The notes beneath the pieces were generated by a model. That model saw nothing but the letters and a program-made list of their open reading frames with translations, had not been told where the DNA came from and did no database searches. The translations under genes were made by a program, and so were the position numbers. A stretch of DNA of 64,000 bases from a virus. The stretch spans positions 75,355 through 139,354 of IMG/VR virus record IMGVR_UViG_3300042482_000702, one strand, 5' to 3'. Positions 53,043-62,817 of the stretch are shown piece after piece (the stretch's first letter is position 1; each line of letters begins with the position of its first letter).

Positions 53043-54881
53043 CTACGAAAAATTAACGGTTTTAAGATTTTTAACTCTAATGTTAATATCTTTACTAGGA
53101 TATCTAACCTGATAAGTTTGTTTTGGTTCCGCAAAAATGGTGTCATCAACCAATTCAATTTGTTTTGTTTCTGAATCAGAATACCTTTGAGATGTTTGAG
53201 ATGAAGAATATTGTCCTCCCACTTTATTAAAGAAAAGTATATCTGACAACGATATTACCCCATTCTCACTTTGAATTAATCTTCTTAATTCTGAAACATT
53301 AACATTTTCACCCATTTGTCTATTAGTTGGTGCGAAGTAATCCGATACAATGTTTATCACTTTAGAAATAATTGCTCCCTGATTTTGTGTATTATCTAAT
53401 ACAATATCAACATTAACCCCTAAATCAATTACATTGGCAACTTCAATTGATATATAATCATTAATCATTCTATAGTTTGACAAATAGTTTGCAACATTAT
53501 TTTTTAAAGTATCTGAAACAATTTCTGTAAGACTACCATTTTCATCATAAGACAACATTTGGATTTTTATCTTATTATTTTCTTCAGTTATTGAGACTTT
53601 TGCCGGAGCCCCGAATTGTGACGGCATTAACCTAATTAATGATTCATAATCATTTACTGTTACCGCTCTATTTTGAGCAGCAAAATTATATGTAACTAAA
53701 TTTCTAACTTCTTCTGTTGTTGGGTAATTACCTCCTCCGATTGCTGCAGTAACATTCGTACATCTCAACGAATTAACAACACTAGTATTAATAGAATCTG
53801 ATGGTCCATTAACACTAAACGAAACATTACCAATTTGAGTAATAACATTAACACCTAAATTAGAACCTGTCCCACCACCAATTCTATATTGGATAAAAAT
53901 TGTACTATTAGATTTAAGAATACTACCTAACCCTAAATTATTGGAATATTTATTTAAGTTCATTTCGTACCCATTTCTAGCAAACTCTCTTAATTGTTCG
54001 TCAGCAGATTGACTACCTCCACCAAATGTGATTTTAAAAAAACCTTCTGGTGTATATTCTGTTATGAACTTATCATTAGTTGACATATACTTACCAACTT
54101 TTATTCCCGGTTGGTCCGACACTTTAGTTGGGTCTTCTATAAAAACTCTATCTTGAGCCAACGCTTGTACTTCATACCATCTATCGTCTAATCCTAAAAA
54201 TTCTTGAGCGGACGGGATGTTTGCGTATTGAGTACCATCTTTTAATAAAACACTTGTTACCCCCAAAACATTTTTTTCAGGTAAGAACATCTCAAAAAAT
54301 GGTTTAACATCATTTGATGTTACGACTCTTTTAAATACTTTTGTAATACCATTAACTATTGTTTCTCTTTTAGTTATTGTATAGTTCAATAATTTATTAT
54401 TTGAATCAAAATTTGGTATTTTTAATCTATTAGGGTACCCATCGGCATTTAATGGTGATGAAAAATCAATATCGTACACAGTTTCAAAAACTTGTCCCGC
54501 ACCAATAACTTGTGAACCTCTTCTTAATATACCACAATATCTTAAATCTTCTTTATCCCCATATGCAGGAACAGTAATTGAGAAATCAACTAAAGCAACT
54601 GATGGTCGTTGACCCGGAACTTTTAACCCATAAGTTCTTGCAATATTATAAATTGATGACCTTTGTTGAGCATATTGTAATACTGTCTCTTGGATACTTC
54701 TATCAATATTAAATTGTAAGTTATCTGTTACCGCAGCATTTAAATCAATTAATACCGAAAATACGGAAGCATCGTTAAAATTTTCAATAGTATCCGGATA
54801 ATAAGTTTTTGTAAAATTTATTAATTCCGTTCTGATTGATTGGAAGTCTCTTGTTGTGTATGAAATTTTCTTATTTGCCAT
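53043..54881 (-). CDS. 6: Baseplate wedge subunit gp6-like (baseplate J family)
   Basis: 612 residues, close to T4 gp6 (660). The N-terminus YTTRDFQSIRTELINFTKTY and the middle AVTVNDYESLIRLMPSQFGA (about 410-430) are typical of the gp6/baseplate J family. gp6 joins the wedges into the iris ring of the contractile tail's baseplate. It follows the gp25-like gene after 6 nt, the T4 order 25-6. The sequence from 54881 begins MANKKISYTTRDFQ. Confidence 0.9.
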   Translation of the reverse strand: MANKKISYTTRDFQSIRTELINFTKTYYPDTIENFNDASVFSVLIDLNAAVTDNLQFNIDRSIQETVLQYAQQRSSIYNIARTYGLKVPGQRPSVALVDFSITVPAYGDKEDLRYCGILRRGSQVIGAGQVFETVYDIDFSSPLNADGYPNRLKIPNFDSNNKLLNYTITKRETIVNGITKVFKRVVTSNDVKPFFEMFLPEKNVLGVTSVLLKDGTQYANIPSAQEFLGLDDRWYEVQALAQDRVFIEDPTKVSDQPGIKVGKYMSTNDKFITEYTPEGFFKITFGGGSQSADEQLREFARNGYEMNLNKYSNNLGLGSILKSNSTIFIQYRIGGGTGSNLGVNVITQIGNVSFSVNGPSDSINTSVVNSLRCTNVTAAIGGGNYPTTEEVRNLVTYNFAAQNRAVTVNDYESLIRLMPSQFGAPAKVSITEENNKIKIQMLSYDENGSLTEIVSDTLKNNVANYLSNYRMINDYISIEVANVIDLGVNVDIVLDNTQNQGAIISKVINIVSDYFAPTNRQMGENVNVSELRRLIQSENGVISLSDILFFNKVGGQYSSSQTSQRYSDSETKQIELVDDTIFAEPKQTYQVRYPSKDINIRVKNLKTVNFS

Positions 54882-54887
54882 ATAACA

Positions 54888-55346
54888 TTAAATATTAATA
54901 ATTACAAAATCTTTTTGATTAAACACATCATTGTTAAGTCTATAATCAATTCTAACTTTAGCGGTATGTTCTTTAGTTCCTATACCAGGAACCCTATATA
55001 CTCTATCATCATTACCATCAATATAAGAACCTTTATCCTCCTCACCTTCTGATGCAGCGGTAATACTAATATTGGTTATTGTGATATTAGGTATGTAATC
55101 TTCAACTGAAGACCTTATTTCAGCATCTATATCCGAAAATGTTGGACCATCTAAAGGTTCAAAAATAAACTCATATAATCTAGTTCCAAAATCAGGTAAA
55201 TAATATCTAGTTCCCTTTCTTGTCAATAATAAATGAACTAAACTACTTCTAATCTCTTGGTCATTATAATCAGAAAGGTCTAAATACTTACCATCATACG
55301 AATCTCTAAAAGGAAAATTAATCCCATATGTTTTACCATCACTCAT
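54888..55346 (-). CDS. 25: Baseplate wedge protein gp25-like
   Basis: ATG at 55346 (MSDGKTYGINFPFRDS) is chosen: a TATTTATA box lies 3 nt upstream, and the longer frame from 55403 would begin inside the nrdA terminator. 152 residues, near T4 gp25 (132). The family core is present: LSDYNDQEIRSSLVHLLLTR, KGTRYYLPDFGTRLYEFIFE, then EIRSSVEDYIPNI. gp25 is a lysozyme-like wedge protein that helps start sheath assembly. First gene of the tail operon. Confidence 0.92.
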   Translation of the reverse strand: MSDGKTYGINFPFRDSYDGKYLDLSDYNDQEIRSSLVHLLLTRKGTRYYLPDFGTRLYEFIFEPLDGPTFSDIDAEIRSSVEDYIPNITITNISITAASEGEEDKGSYIDGNDDRVYRVPGIGTKEHTAKVRIDYRLNNDVFNQKDFVIINI

Positions 55347-55349
55347 AAC

Positions 55350-55357
55350 TATAAATA
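55350..55357 (-). promoter_or_regulatory. TATTTATA box at the head of the tail operon
   Basis: TATTTATA, 3 nt, then ATG 55346. It sits between the nrdA terminator (55397-55420) and gp25, exactly where a late promoter for the tail operon is needed. Confidence 0.5.
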
Positions 55358-55396
55358 TAATGCCACAATTATTTCTAATAAATACCCCAAAATAAA

Positions 55397-55420
55397 AAAT
55401 CACGACATATGTCGTGATTT
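55397..55420 (-). terminator. Terminator after nrdA
   Basis: A 24-nt perfect palindrome with arms AAATCACGACAT/ATGTCGTGATTT, followed on the minus strand by a T run. It separates the nucleotide-metabolism run from the tail operon. Confidence 0.8.
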
Positions 55421-55439
55421 ATATCATAATTTATTTTAA

Positions 55440-57857
55440 TTAAGAACCACATCCAAAACATTCAAAGTCTGAATCCTCCGGTTTTTTAACTAATTCAACT
55501 GTTGGTTTTTCAACAGTTATTTTTGGTTGTTGTATTTTTGATATATCCATCGCCAAATGTTTAGCTCCGGTTGATATCGCTTTTGTTCTAACATAATAAC
55601 AAAGAGTCTTTAATCCTTTACCCCAAGAATGGAAGTGAGACGATGAAATCTTTGATAATGTTGGTTCAGACATATAGATATTCATTGATTGTGATTGGTC
55701 AATGAACGGTGCTCTATCAGCTGCCATATCAATTAATTCTCTTTGAGATATCTCCCAAATTGTTTTATACTTTGGAATTAAATGTTCTACTCTCTTAACT
55801 TTCTTTTTATAATTTTTATCTTCAGGGTCAAGATAGTTATTAAAATTAATATTTTGAATTGAGCCTTCGTTCATAATAATTTCATTTTTTAAGTCTTCTC
55901 CCCAAATACCTAATTTCTCAAAATCGTTGATTAAGTATTTATTAACTATTAAAATTTCACCACCAACAACTCTACGATTAAATAATGCTGAATGAGCTGG
56001 TTCTGTCATTTCAAATGAACCGGTAATTTTAGCTGAAGATGCGACAGGCATCTGAGCGGTAAATAACGAATTACAAACACCATATTTAGACACTTCTAAT
56101 TTAAGTGAATCCCAATCCCACATTTTTCCTAAACCTTCATAATCTAACCCCCACATATCAAATTGGAAGACACTTTTGGACATTGGAGAACCTTCAAAAA
56201 ATTGGTAAGGTTTATATTCACCTGATTTACATAACTCCATACTAGAAGTAATCGCCGCAAAATAGATAGTTTCAAATATATCTTTATTTAACTTTTTTGA
56301 TTCTTCAGATGTGAAAATATAATCCATTAAGAAGAATACATCCGCAAGTCCTTGTGTTCCAATAGCTATCGCTCTTTGTTCTAACCCACCTTTTCTACCT
56401 TGTTCAGTAGAATAACTATTAATGTCAATAACCTTGTTAAGGGCTCTCACCACTTTTTTAACTTCACTATACAACCAATTAAAATCAAATTTACCATTAA
56501 CAATAAAATTCTTTAATACCATTGATGATAAGGTACAAATTGCTGTCGTACTCTCATCCGTATATTGGTAAATTTCATTACATAGGTTAGATTGTTTAAT
56601 CACCCCAATATTTTGATGGTTAGTTTTTCTATTCGCACTATCTTTAGAACATAAATAAGGAACACCAGTCTCAACTTGAGATTCAATGATTTTATTCCAA
56701 ATATTTTGAGCTTTTACTTTTTTACCGAGACCTAACTCAACCGCTCTACCATAGTTATCTTCATATTCATCACCATAACATTCTTGTAATGGTTTAATAC
56801 CCGCCTTAACAATGTCATTAGGACAAAACAAATACCAATCAGAATTGTTTTTAACAGCATTCATAAAATTATCCGGTAACCATATTGATGTGAATAAATC
56901 TTTAGCTCTTAATTCTTCGGACCCAGTGTTTTTCTTAATTTCAAGTAAATCAATAATGTCTTTATGCCAAGGTTCTATATATATCGCAGCGCTTCCAGGT
57001 CTTCTACCTTGTTGATTAAAGAAACGAAGAGATTCATTAACAATTTTAAGATATTTTAACAATCCACCCGCAAATCCACCTGAAGAATTAATACGACTCT
57101 CTTTACTACGAATATTAGACATACACAATCCAATTCCCGCGGCATCTGAAGAATATGTTGAAATGTCGTTTAATGTTTCCAACAATCCCTGTCTAGAATC
57201 ACCATTGTTATAATGTAATACACAAGACGCCAATTGAGGTGTTTTTGTACCCGCATTAATCATAATAGGTGTCGCTGGTGATATTATCTGATTTGATAAT
57301 GATTCGTAATATGATACAGCCTCTTCAAATGATTTTGTCACCCATAAAGCCACCCTCATATACATATGTTGTGGTCTTTCTATTACTTTACCTTGAGGTG
57401 TTTTTAACAAATACATTTCTTGTAATGACCTCCAAGCAAAATAGTCAAAATTGTAATCATTCTCGTGATTAATAACAGAATCAATATTTTCTGAACCATA
57501 TTTTTCAATAGTCTCCATTAATTTATCATTTATCACACCATCAGTGTGTAATACACTCATTGTATTACAAAAACTTTCATCAGTCTCTTTATGGTAAGAA
57601 GAAATCGCCACAGAAGATGCTAAACGAGAATAATCGTGATGACTACCGGTGTAAGCCGCAGCAATCTCATAAACTAGTTTATCAAGTTCTTTAGTTGTAA
57701 TAAAACCCTCTGTTGGTACAGAGGTTATTACTTTAATGAATATCTCATCAGAATTAACATTTAAACCTTTAGCCGCTCGTTTAACTCTATTGTATATTTT
57801 TTGGGGATTAAAGGAAACCTCTTCTCCCCCTCTTTTTTTAATCTTTAATGACATCAT
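55440..57857 (-). CDS. nrdA: Ribonucleoside-diphosphate reductase, class I large subunit
   Basis: 805 residues. An ATP-cone is at the N-terminus (LKIKKRGGEEVSFNPQKIYN). The redox Cys of the active site is in QLASCVLHYN (about 210), and the catalytic Asn-Cys-Glu motif is SNLCNEIYQ (about 422). The C-terminal CFGCGS (C800, C803) is the thioredoxin/glutaredoxin-accepting pair. It reduces NDPs to dNDPs together with NrdB, encoded 11 nt upstream. The phage glutaredoxin and thioredoxin at 5284-5884 may supply its electrons. Confidence 0.95.
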   Translation of the reverse strand: MMSLKIKKRGGEEVSFNPQKIYNRVKRAAKGLNVNSDEIFIKVITSVPTEGFITTKELDKLVYEIAAAYTGSHHDYSRLASSVAISSYHKETDESFCNTMSVLHTDGVINDKLMETIEKYGSENIDSVINHENDYNFDYFAWRSLQEMYLLKTPQGKVIERPQHMYMRVALWVTKSFEEAVSYYESLSNQIISPATPIMINAGTKTPQLASCVLHYNNGDSRQGLLETLNDISTYSSDAAGIGLCMSNIRSKESRINSSGGFAGGLLKYLKIVNESLRFFNQQGRRPGSAAIYIEPWHKDIIDLLEIKKNTGSEELRAKDLFTSIWLPDNFMNAVKNNSDWYLFCPNDIVKAGIKPLQECYGDEYEDNYGRAVELGLGKKVKAQNIWNKIIESQVETGVPYLCSKDSANRKTNHQNIGVIKQSNLCNEIYQYTDESTTAICTLSSMVLKNFIVNGKFDFNWLYSEVKKVVRALNKVIDINSYSTEQGRKGGLEQRAIAIGTQGLADVFFLMDYIFTSEESKKLNKDIFETIYFAAITSSMELCKSGEYKPYQFFEGSPMSKSVFQFDMWGLDYEGLGKMWDWDSLKLEVSKYGVCNSLFTAQMPVASSAKITGSFEMTEPAHSALFNRRVVGGEILIVNKYLINDFEKLGIWGEDLKNEIIMNEGSIQNINFNNYLDPEDKNYKKKVKRVEHLIPKYKTIWEISQRELIDMAADRAPFIDQSQSMNIYMSEPTLSKISSSHFHSWGKGLKTLCYYVRTKAISTGAKHLAMDISKIQQPKITVEKPTVELVKKPEDSDFECFGCGS

Positions 57858-57868
57858 ATTTTATTTAA

Positions 57869-58816
57869 TTAGAAATCTTCGGTAAATGTTAATGATTCAC
57901 CTAACTTAGCTTTTTGATATTCCATTGTTCTACTTTCAAAAAAGTTTCCTTTAGTCTCAATAGCAATTTGTTCCATAAATTTAAATGGTTGTTCTACATT
58001 AAAATGTTTTTTACAACCAAATTTAACCAATAAACCATCGGTAACAAATTCAAGGTATTGTTTCATTAGGTTTGAATTCATACCAATTAAAGATACAGGT
58101 AATGATTCAGTAATAAACTCTTTTTCAATCTCTAAAGCTGATAATAATATTTCTTTAATTCTTTTTTCACTTGGTTTACTCTCAATATGATTGTTTATCA
58201 AATGAATAGCAAAATCACAATGTAAATTTTCATCTTTAAAAATAAGAGTATTAGCATTACATAATCCTTGCATAATACCTCTTGATTTTAACCAAAAAAT
58301 AGAACAGAACGACCCTGAAAAGAATATCCCTTCAACCGCAGCAAACGCAATTAATCTCTCTTGGAAAGAACTACTTTCTATCCATTTCAACGCCCAACTA
58401 GCCTTTTTCTGAACAGCCGGTAATCTATCAATAGCGTGAAAACATTCATCTTTTTCATCAGGGTCGGACACATAGGTATCAATCAATAATGAATACATTA
58501 ATGAATGGATATTCTCCATCATAATTTGGAATCCGTAGAAAAACTTTGCTTCAGCATACTGAACTTCTTTTAAAAAGTTTTCCGCCAAATTTTCATTCAC
58601 AATCCCATCTGACGCTGCGAAAAACGCCAATACATTTTTAATGAAATATCTTTCATTATCAGATAAATTTTCCCAATCTCTAATATCATTTGATAAATCT
58701 ACTTCTTCTGCCGTCCAAAACGCAGCTTGATGTTGTTTATAGTATTCCCAAATATCATCATGTTCAATTGGGAATATGACAAATCTGTCATTATTTGGTT
58801 TTAATATTTTTTCCAT
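57869..58816 (-). CDS. nrdB: Ribonucleoside-diphosphate reductase, class I small subunit
   Basis: 315 residues, within the usual range. Di-metal ligands and the radical tyrosine region are visible: [20 protein letters not shown] (Glu, then E-x-x-H), [11 protein letters not shown] (Tyr), and [15 protein letters not shown] (E-x-x-H). The R2 protein generates the tyrosyl radical needed by NrdA. It is 11 nt upstream of nrdA and 5 nt after the helicase gene, so replication and dNTP supply are one transcript. Confidence 0.95.
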   Translation of the reverse strand: MEKILKPNNDRFVIFPIEHDDIWEYYKQHQAAFWTAEEVDLSNDIRDWENLSDNERYFIKNVLAFFAASDGIVNENLAENFLKEVQYAEAKFFYGFQIMMENIHSLMYSLLIDTYVSDPDEKDECFHAIDRLPAVQKKASWALKWIESSSFQERLIAFAAVEGIFFSGSFCSIFWLKSRGIMQGLCNANTLIFKDENLHCDFAIHLINNHIESKPSEKRIKEILLSALEIEKEFITESLPVSLIGMNSNLMKQYLEFVTDGLLVKFGCKKHFNVEQPFKFMEQIAIETKGNFFESRTMEYQKAKLGESLTFTEDF

Positions 58817-58821
58817 TTTAT

Positions 58822-60204
58822 TTAATTTTTTTGTTGTTCTTTTTGTTTTCTCTTATCTAACAAATCTTTAATTCGTTGTCTGTTTCTTTCTTCCGTTTGT
58901 TCTTCCAACCCTAAAAAGGTTACAGAACTTTCTGTATCAATCTCTAACATACCATTATCAAACTTACAATTTTCAAATACAACACCATCATCACCAATTC
59001 GTGATTTAGTAATCGCAATTGTTGCTAGTTTCATTTCTTTCTGTTGTAGTGATTTTGCCACCGAAATAATTACGTGTCCAACCTGAGCTTTCTTGATAGA
59101 CCCACCCATTTGGTCAGTAGTTACAACATCTGATGAAATTGAACTTCTATTACCTTGTGTTGCTGTCCACCCAACCATATCCAATTCGTGACACATAGAT
59201 TCAAACGCTCTCATTACAGAACCTTCTGATTTCCATTCATCACCTAAATTTCTATCAGGAACAACACAATCAATATAATCTAATAAAACCATATCAATTT
59301 TAACTCCCTCGGAAACCATTTTTCTAATTTGGTTTTTAATTTGCATCATTGTCATTGTGTCAGATGGGAGTTTTTTCAAGATAAGTTTATTACTCATCGA
59401 GTCTTTAACCTCATTTACTTTAAGAATAACCTCATCTTTTCTAGTGGATAATTCATCCGGATGAATTTTAGTCCATAATGTAATGTGTTTTCTTTGAATA
59501 ATTTTTGGATTATCCTCGAAAAATATTTGTAATACATTGTATCCCAAGTTAAATGCGTGATTAGCAACTTTGGTTAATAATGTAGATTTCCCAACACCTG
59601 TTGGTGCCAAAATAACCCCAATTTCTCCTTTAGCTAAACCCCCTTTTAAGAGTCTATCTATACCCGGAATACCCATTGGTATCGGATGACGATAATCTTC
59701 ATTTAAAACATCGTCCAAGTTGTGAAAAACATCTTCAGTACCCTTGTCTAACTCACCCACTTGAAGGGCTTTACTAACCAATTGTTCTAAAGTGTCGTAA
59801 TTCTCAAATTCACCACCATCGATGATTTTTTGAGCTTTAACCATAACTTTTTGCAACTCTTGTTGTTTACAGAATTTCATAGATTTTTCCTGTACAAACT
59901 CTTCCCCTTCAGTTGGGGCTTCTTTCACTTTATTAAGTGTGTCAATAACTATTTTTGACGCTGTAGCCTGTTGTAGCTCAGATTTGGTGATTTGTTCTAA
60001 AGTATCAAATGTTGGTGTATGTTCGTATTTTGAGTAATACTCCTTAATCATTTGAATGATGATTTTGAAATATTTATTCTCAAAATAACTTGTTTCAATC
60101 ACATCAATAATTGACCTAGAGAAGTCTTTATCGATGACGATTTGGTTTAATAATTGTAGCTGAAATGTGCTACCTAAGTAATCAAAATTTTTGTTTGAAG
60201 CCAT
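58822..60204 (-). CDS. 41: Replicative DNA helicase, DnaB/gp41-like
   Basis: 460 residues with the RecA-type helicase core: Walker [16 protein letters not shown] (about 197-211), Walker [13 protein letters not shown] (about 305-316), and an arginine-finger-like segment near the end ([13 protein letters not shown]). The N-terminal about 160 residues are helical, as in DnaB-like hexameric helicases. It unwinds the replication fork in the 5'-3' direction on the lagging strand and works with the separate primase at 31599. Confidence 0.9.
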   Translation of the reverse strand: MASNKNFDYLGSTFQLQLLNQIVIDKDFSRSIIDVIETSYFENKYFKIIIQMIKEYYSKYEHTPTFDTLEQITKSELQQATASKIVIDTLNKVKEAPTEGEEFVQEKSMKFCKQQELQKVMVKAQKIIDGGEFENYDTLEQLVSKALQVGELDKGTEDVFHNLDDVLNEDYRHPIPMGIPGIDRLLKGGLAKGEIGVILAPTGVGKSTLLTKVANHAFNLGYNVLQIFFEDNPKIIQRKHITLWTKIHPDELSTRKDEVILKVNEVKDSMSNKLILKKLPSDTMTMMQIKNQIRKMVSEGVKIDMVLLDYIDCVVPDRNLGDEWKSEGSVMRAFESMCHELDMVGWTATQGNRSSISSDVVTTDQMGGSIKKAQVGHVIISVAKSLQQKEMKLATIAITKSRIGDDGVVFENCKFDNGMLEIDTESSVTFLGLEEQTEERNRQRIKDLLDKRKQKEQQKN

Positions 60205-60216
60205 ATATTTTCTTTT

Positions 60217-60242
60217 AGTGTATTAGATAAATACTATACACT
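60217..60242 (-). other. Hairpin upstream of the helicase gene
   Basis: 7-bp stem (AGTGTAT/ATACACT) with a 12-nt loop, between the stop region of the 150-residue gene and the helicase ATG. No T run follows, so it is not a terminator; it could influence translation or RNA processing. Confidence 0.3.
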
Positions 60243-60686
60243 TAGACTAACTTCCATGTAGTCGTATGTTAAATTTTCGTCAGAAAAAATGTCAGTCAAT
60301 GACATAAGTAAATTTTTTAGGTGTGGGCGTACATCCACAGTGTATCTTACCTTCGGAGGGTATATTTTAGCGTCCACCTGTCTATGACAAATTGTCACAT
60401 CATTTTGTTTGATAAAAATATTAAAGTACTCCGGACCATCAATAAATGATGTTTCTAAAATAGCCGGGTTGTTAATAATTTCGTACATATTGTCCGTCAT
60501 ATACGTCACCGTTTTCAATGATAATTGAGTTTGGATATCATCCTTAAAGTCACGAATTAATTCGTATAACTCTAACGAATACTTCGCCTTTTCGTTAAAT
60601 TCTCTAACGTTAAAAAATCTCTGTACAATGATGTTATCATTTACCATCATTAAGAATTCTAATTTTACCGATTCTTGGTCTTTCAT
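60234..60686 (-). CDS. Hypothetical protein in the replication run, 150 aa
   Basis: Not recognised. Alpha/beta protein (MKDQESVKLEFLMMVNDNII ... YTVDVRPHLKNLLMSLTDIF) without membrane segments. It lies between helicase and RNase H, 8 nt from the latter, so a replication-related role such as a loader is possible. T4 gp59 (217 residues) and small replication accessory proteins are comparable by position only. Confidence 0.55.
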   Translation of the reverse strand: MKDQESVKLEFLMMVNDNIIVQRFFNVREFNEKAKYSLELYELIRDFKDDIQTQLSLKTVTYMTDNMYEIINNPAILETSFIDGPEYFNIFIKQNDVTICHRQVDAKIYPPKVRYTVDVRPHLKNLLMSLTDIFSDENLTYDYMEVSLSV

Positions 60687-60694
60687 AATTTTAA

Positions 60695-61699
60695 TTAATT
60701 GTTTTTATAATTTCGTTTTTCTTTTCTTGTTAATTTCATAAAGGGCCTAACAAAATTCACCCATGCATCATCACCTTTTGGTAGATACTTAAAAAACCCG
60801 TCTTCCATCATCATTTTAATTAATCCCTTATAACCCCTACCATCAGGGTCTAAAGTTTCCTTATAATATAACTCAACAAGCTCTTTAGCATCATCAGTTA
60901 TTAATGGAGAGGACAAATTTATGATTTTTTCGTTAATAACAAAAAATTCTTCACCATAAATTCCACTTTTTGTTTTACCGGACAAAAGATTTTGTAATGT
61001 CTTGTTTCCTTTGTTCTCCTTTAATAGATTATCAGCCTTTTCTAAAATATCGGTAATTGAAACCGGTTTTTCAAGTATCTCAGGAAAAAATTTTATAAGA
61101 GTTTTTTCTCCCAATCCTGAAATACCATCAATGTTGTCCGATTTATCCCCCGACAATATTTTATAAGTTTTAATGTTTTCGTGGGGAAATTCATAAAAAT
61201 CACATTTGATTTTACTCCCTAAATGATAAGTTTGTTTGGTTCTCGGATAAAACACCGATACCTTGTCCGATATAAGTTGGGTAAGGTCTTTATCCCCCGA
61301 ATAGATGGTCTTTTGTTCGTTTTCCGAGATTTGGCAGTAATAAGCAATCAAATCATCCGCTTCGTTATTATCGATGTTGATTTGTCTTATATAACAGTCC
61401 TCCAAGTATTGTTTGATTCTTTCTTTCTGCTCAGTGAAAGAATCTAACTTATACTCGTTTTCTCTGTCTCTACGATTTTCTTTATATTGGGGATAAATAA
61501 GTTTTCGAGCAGATGAATTATCATCACCATCCCACATAACAACAACCTTATCAAAGTTTTGTTCGTCTATGAAACGCCTAACGGTATTGATGAAGTGCCA
61601 TAGGGCACCTATATGCTTTCCGTTATGATAATAATCTTTTACTCCGTGGAATCCAATTTTTGTTAAATTGTTACCATCCACTAATAGGGTTTTAACCAC
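60695..61699 (-). CDS. rnh: RNase H / FEN-family 5'-3' exonuclease
   Basis: 334 residues with a GTG start at 61699. Acidic active-site motifs are clear: LLVDGNNL, VVMWDGDD, NNEADDLIAYYCQ, YSGDKDLTQLI and the helix-hairpin-helix region ILSGDKSDNIDGISGLGEKT. This matches T4 RNase H, which removes RNA primers from Okazaki fragments. It follows uvsX and the replication run after a short gap. Confidence 0.92.
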   Translation of the reverse strand: MVKTLLVDGNNLTKIGFHGVKDYYHNGKHIGALWHFINTVRRFIDEQNFDKVVVMWDGDDNSSARKLIYPQYKENRRDRENEYKLDSFTEQKERIKQYLEDCYIRQINIDNNEADDLIAYYCQISENEQKTIYSGDKDLTQLISDKVSVFYPRTKQTYHLGSKIKCDFYEFPHENIKTYKILSGDKSDNIDGISGLGEKTLIKFFPEILEKPVSITDILEKADNLLKENKGNKTLQNLLSGKTKSGIYGEEFFVINEKIINLSSPLITDDAKELVELYYKETLDPDGRGYKGLIKMMMEDGFFKYLPKGDDAWVNFVRPFMKLTRKEKRNYKNN

Positions 61700-61720
61700 T
61701 GGTTTTGTTTGTATTTGTTA

Positions 61721-62725
61721 CTACTCTTTTTCTTCTATCTCTTTCAAATCGTAATCACCATCTGTTCCGATGATGTTTTTCCAATATTCAGAGTATTCTT
61801 TTTTGTACTTCTCAATTGAAGCCTTTTCTTCTACTGTCTCTTTTCCTGCTAAAAATCCGTGAGGTGTTACAATAATTTTACCATCCTCGTAACCTAATCC
61901 ATTGATGTGGTTTTTCATAACAGACACTTTAGTTCTTACAGCAAATTTGATAGTTCTTTTGTCTTTAGTAGCCGTAATCTTTGTTGTTCCAGCACCTTTT
62001 TCATTTCCAAATCTAAATACTAATGAAGAGTTCAACCAAATCGCTTCTCCACCCTTAGCTTTAATTTTAGGTTGTCCGAATGGGTTATCCGGAAGTTCAA
62101 CCCAAGGTTGGTTAACAATCACCAAAGTATTCTCATATTTGGAGTCGGATTTACGACTTCCCGATATTCTTTGGTTAATTCCCATACCAATTTTATCCGC
62201 TAACGCCGCCGCATTATGTTGTTTTCCACCCTTACCCTCAAAAGTCATTTTACAAGGAACTGAACCAACAGAATCCCATAAAAATAATAAACTATAATCT
62301 AATTCGCCCTTCTCTTGAGCATCAAGTAAACTATTAATGTAATCGGTAATTTGTTCAATATAACTGAAGTTGTTATTAAAGATGTAGAACCCATCCCATT
62401 CTAACTCACCCGTCTCTTCATCAACCAATTCTTCACAATCAAAACCCATAAGTTTTGCGTGTTCAAATGACCATTTTTGTTCGGTAATGATGAATACTGG
62501 TAATATTTGTTTTTTCTGAGCATCAACCGCACATTTTACCAACGCAGTTGTTTTACCCGTATCGGAGTGACCCAAGAACATATTTAAATGTCCTATCGCT
62601 GGTCCCGGAATACCAACAGCATCCAAAAAGTCAGGACCTAAATCAAAAAACCTTTGTGGTTTGTATTTTGCAGATGTCGAGAATTTGTCCTTAATGGACT
62701 TAAAATCGTGTTTTTTAATCGCCAT
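61721..62725 (-). CDS. uvsX: UvsX/RecA-like recombinase
   Basis: 334 residues (T4 UvsX 391). Walker A is LGHSDTGKTTALVK (about 50-63), with a LLFLWDSVGSVP Walker B (about 147-158) and TLVIVNQPWVEL loop-like strand; the KAKGGEAIWLNSSLVFRF region follows. It coats ssDNA and drives strand exchange for recombination-dependent replication. Its translation start is preceded by a structured leader that lies between gp32 and uvsX. Confidence 0.92.
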   Translation of the reverse strand: MAIKKHDFKSIKDKFSTSAKYKPQRFFDLGPDFLDAVGIPGPAIGHLNMFLGHSDTGKTTALVKCAVDAQKKQILPVFIITEQKWSFEHAKLMGFDCEELVDEETGELEWDGFYIFNNNFSYIEQITDYINSLLDAQEKGELDYSLLFLWDSVGSVPCKMTFEGKGGKQHNAAALADKIGMGINQRISGSRKSDSKYENTLVIVNQPWVELPDNPFGQPKIKAKGGEAIWLNSSLVFRFGNEKGAGTTKITATKDKRTIKFAVRTKVSVMKNHINGLGYEDGKIIVTPHGFLAGKETVEEKASIEKYKKEYSEYWKNIIGTDGDYDLKEIEEKE

Positions 62726-62817
62726 ATGTCTATGTTAATTTAATTTTTTAGTTTGTTTAGACAAGTTGAGCACCGAGTAATCCCGGTGCCCAAGTCATAT
62801 GTCTAAGTTTTGTTTGA
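62718..62817 (-). promoter_or_regulatory. Structured leader between gp32 and uvsX
   Basis: On the minus strand a hairpin of nine or ten base pairs (arms GGGCACCG and CGGTGCTC, 8-nt loop) is flanked by TTAGAC and GTCTAA arms. The sequence TAGACATATG occurs once in the 5' flank and again over the uvsX start codon. The arm GTCTA could pair with either copy, so an alternative structure covering the start codon is possible. Gene 32 mRNA of T4 has a translational operator pseudoknot; a similar control is inferred here. No T run follows, so a terminator is unlikely. Confidence 0.45.
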
